Source of the DNA: Pacificoceanicola sp048553275
GTDB lineage: Bacteria; Pseudomonadota; Alphaproteobacteria; Rhodobacterales; Rhodobacteraceae
Length of the DNA stretch: 64,000 nucleotides
Assembly (NCBI RefSeq): GCF_048553275.1
Contig: NZ_JBLZMW010000020.1
Coordinates: 27,201-91,200 of the forward strand
Direction: 5' to 3'
The notes under the pieces are model-generated. The model was not told the origin of the DNA and did not search any database. It saw nothing but the letters and a program-made list of their open reading frames with translations. How positions within the stretch are numbered: the stretch's first letter is position 1; every line of letters begins with the position of its first letter. Positions 60,958 through 64,000 of this stretch are shown in pieces. The translations under genes were made by a program, and so were the position numbers.

Positions 60958-61121
60958 GTTTACCTATTTTGGCGATTTGCGGTCGCTTCGCATCCGAAGC
61001 ACCATCGTCCGGAAAGAGTTTTTCCGTTTTTCATATGGTTTAACAGATGTTTTTCTCCGGTTGAAGTTGTTTTACCTATAGGTTAACTGCTTTGCAGGGT
61101 TGTCAATCCGGGAGACACGAG
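60958..61121. promoter_or_regulatory. Divergent control region between kinase and pdxA2
   Basis: 164 bp. TTTACCTAT occurs next to the kinase start (60959-60967) and again at 61071-61079 as part of the perfect palindrome ACCTATAGGT (61074-61083). A related TTTACCAAT in reverse lies at 56643-56652 upstream of the ABC operon. Candidate operators for the GntR protein at 59177-59908. Confidence 0.4.
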
Positions 61122-62096
61122 ATGAGTGCGCCAATCGTCATCACAATGGGGGACCCGTCTGGCGTCGGCCCAGAGGTCACCGTCAAGGCGCTCGCCGCAC
61201 GCGATGCCGCACTGCGCGCGCAGACAGTGGTGATCGGGGACGTCGAAACCCTGACCCGTGCAGCCAAGAGCACCGGCGTTACGCTTCCGATTATCGGCCC
61301 AAAGGACGACGGCGACGGAATCCGGGTCGATCATATTGCGGTGGATGGCCTCCCGGGCAAGTTTGGCGTTCTGTCGCCCGCCTGTGGCGAAGCATCCTTT
61401 CGTTACATCGAGCGCGCAGTGCAGCTAAGCATGGCTGACAAGGCCGCCTGCATCGTCACCGCCCCAATCAACAAGGAAGCGCTGAATTCCGCGGGCCATC
61501 ACTATGACGGCCACACCGGGATGCTGGCGCATCTGACCGGCTCGAAATCGTCTTGGATGCTGCTGGCATCCGAGCGACTGGATGTTATTCACGTGTCTAC
61601 CCACGTCTCGCTGAAGGACGCCATCGGCCGCGCCACGAGCCAGCGCGTGCTGGACACGATCCGCACCGGCCACAGGCATTTCCAGCGCATGGGTGTCGAA
61701 AACCCGCGTCTCGCCGTCGCGGGAATCAACCCGCATTGCGGCGAAAACGGCCTGTTCGGGCGCGAGGATGACGACCAGATTGCCCCCGCTGTCGCGCAGG
61801 CTCGGGCCGAGGGCATCGACGTGGTCGGGCCGATCTCGGCCGATACGGTCTATTACCGCGCTTATAACGGGGCGTTTGATCTCGTGATCGCGCAGTACCA
61901 CGATCAAGGGCATATCCCGATCAAGCTGGTGGCCTTTGACACTGCCGTAAACGTCTCGCTTGGACTGCCGATCGACCGCTGTTCGGTCGATCACGGCACC
62001 GCCTTCGATATCGCGGGAACCGGCACGGCGAACCATGAAAACATGATCTGTGCGCTGGATTACGGCGCCCGACTGACCGCGGCCAAGAGAGGATGA
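61122..62096 (+). CDS. PdxA2-like 4-phospho-acid-sugar dehydrogenase
   Basis: 324 residues of the PdxA fold. TMGDPSGVGPEVTVKALAA at the N-terminus, metal ligand His in YDGHTGMLAHLTGSK, HYDGH, then SVDHGTAFDIAGTG near the C-terminus. In the PdxA2 branch the enzyme oxidatively decarboxylates D-threonate or D-erythronate 4-phosphate to DHAP, in partnership with a DUF1537 kinase; true PdxA acts in vitamin B6 synthesis. Context favours PdxA2. Its stop overlaps the aldolase start (ATGA). Confidence 0.88.
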   Translation: MSAPIVITMGDPSGVGPEVTVKALAARDAALRAQTVVIGDVETLTRAAKSTGVTLPIIGPKDDGDGIRVDHIAVDGLPGKFGVLSPACGEASFRYIERAVQLSMADKAACIVTAPINKEALNSAGHHYDGHTGMLAHLTGSKSSWMLLASERLDVIHVSTHVSLKDAIGRATSQRVLDTIRTGHRHFQRMGVENPRLAVAGINPHCGENGLFGREDDDQIAPAVAQARAEGIDVVGPISADTVYYRAYNGAFDLVIAQYHDQGHIPIKLVAFDTAVNVSLGLPIDRCSVDHGTAFDIAGTGTANHENMICALDYGARLTAAKRG

Positions 62097-62983
62097 CCCG
62101 GATGACCGACAAGAAAGCCTTTGTAGCCTTGGTGACGTGCTTCAACGATGACGAAACGATCAACTACAGCGCCACTCGCGCTCAGGTTCGTCGTCAAATC
62201 GAAGCGGGCAACCATATCCTCTGCGCGGGCACGAATGGTGATTTCTCGGCCCTGACCTTTGACGAAAAGGTCCGTCTGTGTGGCGAGGTCGTAGACGAGG
62301 TGGCAGGTCGCGCCGAGGTCATCGTCAACGCCGGCATGCCCGCCACTTTCGAGACGACGCTGCTGTCTCGCGAATTCGACCGGATCGGCGTGGACGGGAT
62401 CGCGGTCATCACGCCGTTTTTTATCGCCTGCACGCAAGAGGGGCTGATCCGGCATTTCACCACGGTCGCTGATGCGGTCGAGACACCAATCTACCTGTAC
62501 GATATCCCTGCCCGCACCCAGAACCATATCGAACCGGACACCGCACGCACGCTGGCCACCCATGGCAACATTGCCGGGATCAAGGATTCCGGCGGCGCCC
62601 AGGAAACACTCGAAGCGTATTTGGCCGTCGGCCGCGAGGTCGACGGCTTTGACGTCTATTCCGGGCCCGACCACCTTGTGAACTGGGCGCTGACAAACGG
62701 CGCGCGCGGCTGCATCTCAGGGCTGGGCAACGTCCTGCCCGACGTGCTGGCTCGGATCGTTTCCTGCTTCAATGCCGGGGACGCGGCGGGTGCTGCCGAG
62801 GCGCAAACCATTTACTCGAACTTCCGCACGGATCTGTACAAGCTGGGCTTCCCGCCCGCCCTTGTCAAACGTGCGCTCTACTTGCGTGACCCCTCTGTCG
62901 GGCTGTCGCGCCAGCCAGCATTGCTGCCGGATGCCGCCCAGGATGCGGCAATCGAGGAAATCCTCAGAAAATACGGCCTTTGA
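62093..62983 (+). CDS. DapA/NanA-superfamily aldolase
   Basis: 296 residues, class I aldolase TIM barrel. Schiff-base Lys164 in AGIKDSGG and Tyr136 in IYLYDIPART are present. The GTTGE motif is GTNGD here, and the TPYY motif is TPFF, so the lysine-pathway Tyr is missing; it is not DapA. It is a 2-oxo-acid or sialic-acid-type lyase. Coupled to pdxA2 by a 4-bp overlap; a second ATG at 62102 is close. In the pathway it probably cleaves a 2-keto-3-deoxy acid. Confidence 0.9.
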   Translation: MTRMTDKKAFVALVTCFNDDETINYSATRAQVRRQIEAGNHILCAGTNGDFSALTFDEKVRLCGEVVDEVAGRAEVIVNAGMPATFETTLLSREFDRIGVDGIAVITPFFIACTQEGLIRHFTTVADAVETPIYLYDIPARTQNHIEPDTARTLATHGNIAGIKDSGGAQETLEAYLAVGREVDGFDVYSGPDHLVNWALTNGARGCISGLGNVLPDVLARIVSCFNAGDAAGAAEAQTIYSNFRTDLYKLGFPPALVKRALYLRDPSVGLSRQPALLPDAAQDAAIEEILRKYGL

Positions 62984-63229
62984 CCGAGTGCCAGGGGTCC
63001 GCATATGGAAGAACGGAAAAGGTTGCGGCCAACGGATATCATTGACTTGAATACCGCTCAGTCCGCGGTAACCTGGCAGAGAGTAGAGAAAATTCAGCTC
63101 GCCAGAACCTTGGGGTGCAGCGCGACGCGAGATGACCCTGAAGTTGGCGCGATGGGTCGGGACCGACCCACTGCAGCGCCAAGCACGAATGACAGCACAG
63201 AGCCGCCAGTGACAGCGGCCCAGTGCTTT
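62984..63229. other. Gap between aldolase and integrase remnant
   Basis: About 250 bp. The plus-strand frame from 63005 has no recognisable domain and overlaps the integrase remnant in reverse; I see no gene. Probably junction DNA of the island. Confidence 0.4.
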
Positions 63230-63790
63230 TGCTTCAACACGTTCGCAGAGGACGAGGGCACCTTCCTTGTCCGCGCCCGGATACCTGACCTTACTTTCCT
63301 TCTTGGTGTGTCCGAGCAGAAGTTGAATGGCGCAGAGGGTCCCCGGCTTCCGATAGTCTCCGCGACTTTCGTTCGACGCATGGAGTAAGTGCCATGGGAT
63401 ATAGGGTCCAGACCGATGGAGCCTGCCCACTCCCAGACGAGACGGCATACGGCCAGGTCAAGACATCCAGAGGCTCGCGGATCCGGCCCGGCCACGGATA
63501 TTGGGAGCCAAGCATCAACGGCTCCTCCATCCAGCGGAAGAGCGATTTCCGGTTGTTTTCCGTGATCTCGAACCGGGCCAGCCGCCAAGCCCCTCTTAGC
63601 ATGCTCGATGCGCGTTCCTTGATCTGGCCTGAAGCCTAAACGTCGGCCACGTTCAATTGTTCAAGGTCGCAACTTCGGACCATGCTATCGACGGCCATAT
63701 GATGAGGGCCAAGACGCGACGGTTCTCGGCAAACTCCAGGAAAACGCGGATGGCAGGCGAGTTGGCTGTCGGCATGGTCGATCTTCCCCC
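63230..63790 (-). pseudogene. Tyrosine integrase remnant with stop and frameshifts
   Basis: Minus-strand fragments in different frames together retrace a small (about 190-residue) tyrosine recombinase: IRVFLEFAENRRVLALIIW (frame a, from about 63780), MAVDSMVRSCDLEQLNVADV (frame b) then TAG at 63636-63638, IKERASSM then LARFEITENNRKSLFRWMEE (63602-63456), VWEWAGSIGLDPISHGTYSM then RRTKVAE (63453-63358), and AIQLLLGHTKKESKVRYPGA then DKEGALVLCERVEA (63355-63230). The Arg of RRT, His of GHT and Tyr of VRY are still visible. At least three frameshifts plus the stop make it nonfunctional. Confidence 0.75.
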
Positions 63791-63922
63791 TGCGTTGCCC
63801 AGCCACGACACCAACCCCATGCTGATAGCACAACGTACCACATCAAGCCGAGGCACCGCGAATGTCCCCGCCGCTCTCTTTTGGACAAAAGATGTTGGGC
63901 GCAAGATTGCGGACAGGCAAGA

Positions 63923-64000
63923 TTAGGGTCAGGATTCAAAACCAATAGATGACGGTTGCGGCCAGAGCGATGGCTGAGAGGAAGACCCTGGGACAACGAT
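63923..64000 (-). mobile_element. End of an IS5-family insertion sequence (partial)
   Basis: On the minus strand the last codons CPRVFLSAIALAATVIYWF then TGA (63936-63938) match the C-terminus of IS5/IS427-type transposases. The element continues past base 64000. Its terminal repeat probably begins near TAGGGTCAGGATTC at 63923. Only 21 codons are seen here. Confidence 0.7.

Noticed and set aside
63005..63388. Plus-strand frame of 127 codons after the aldolase gene
   Set aside because: Antisense to the integrase remnant and without any recognisable domain.
63600..63660. Second copy of the tRNA-Ala 3' end as attachment site
   Set aside because: I searched by eye for the last 20 bases of the tRNA near the integrase and saw none.
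1..64000. CRISPR array, rRNA operon or prophage genes
   Set aside because: No regularly spaced repeats, rRNA signatures or phage structural genes were seen in the window.

Overview
The window is chromosomal DNA of a marine-type alphaproteobacterium, most likely Rhodobacteraceae (Roseobacter group). I infer this from the high GC, the many ATGA-type gene overlaps, a malyl-CoA lyase gene of the ethylmalonyl-CoA pathway, a DgcN/DgcA pair for D-glutamate, a TIGR02300-type acidic protein, a TTAA-N7-TTAA (CtrA-type) box, and the gene order ybgC-tolQRAB-pal-cpoB-tilS-ftsH. The genus cannot be decided from the sequence alone.

Layout. 1-3.5 kb: the permeases and binding protein of a BMP-type (nucleoside-like) ABC importer, with a small unknown membrane protein between the permeases. 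3.7-5.3 kb: a BCCT betaine/choline-type transporter. 5.3-8.8 kb: a von Willebrand A protein, an aldo/keto reductase, a nitroreductase and an alpha-methylacyl-CoA racemase. 9-12.7 kb: an Lhr-like helicase with its PdeM-type phosphoesterase, then a hotdog thioesterase. 12.7-15.5 kb: folD and fhs (one-carbon metabolism). 15.8-17.2 kb: a MOSC protein and a trans-aconitate-type methyltransferase. 17.3-26.9 kb: ftsH, tilS and the Tol-Pal operon; ybgC is separated from tolQ by 630 bp holding two kinds of dispersed palindromic repeat and a broken small gene. 27.2-34.8 kb: a secreted peptidoglycan-binding-type protein with a CtrA box, an MscS channel, a flavoprotein, an OmpA/BON-like protein and a D-amino-acid transaminase. 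35.2-38.6 kb: dgcA and dgcN (D-Glu to N-acetyl-D-Glu to N-acetyl-L-Glu), divergent from mcl1. 38.9-48.6 kb: Lrp/LysE pair, AraC/GyrI regulator, accA, surE-pcm-nlpD, CcdA plus thioredoxin, GntR, a YgjP-type metallopeptidase and the TIGR02300 protein.

From 48.7 kb to the right edge the window looks like an acquired island. It starts after tRNA-Ala(GGC), a decayed P-loop gene and a transposase remnant. It ends in a tyrosine integrase broken by a stop and several frameshifts, followed by the end of an IS5-family element. Between these lies a tightly organised catabolic system: a Dpp-type ABC importer operon (binding protein, two permeases, double ATPase, a DUF475 membrane protein, a GntR regulator), a leaderless sialidase-fold protein, an iron-type alcohol dehydrogenase, a second GntR regulator, a DUF1537 acid-sugar kinase (OtnK-like), a PdxA2-like dehydrogenase and a DapA/NanA-superfamily aldolase. 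DUF1537 kinase plus PdxA2 is a known route from four-carbon acid sugars to DHAP. Coupling it to a cytoplasmic sialidase-fold protein, an aldolase and a peptide-type importer suggests breakdown of a larger, unidentified acidic sugar or glycoconjugate. This is the best candidate for an undescribed system in the window.
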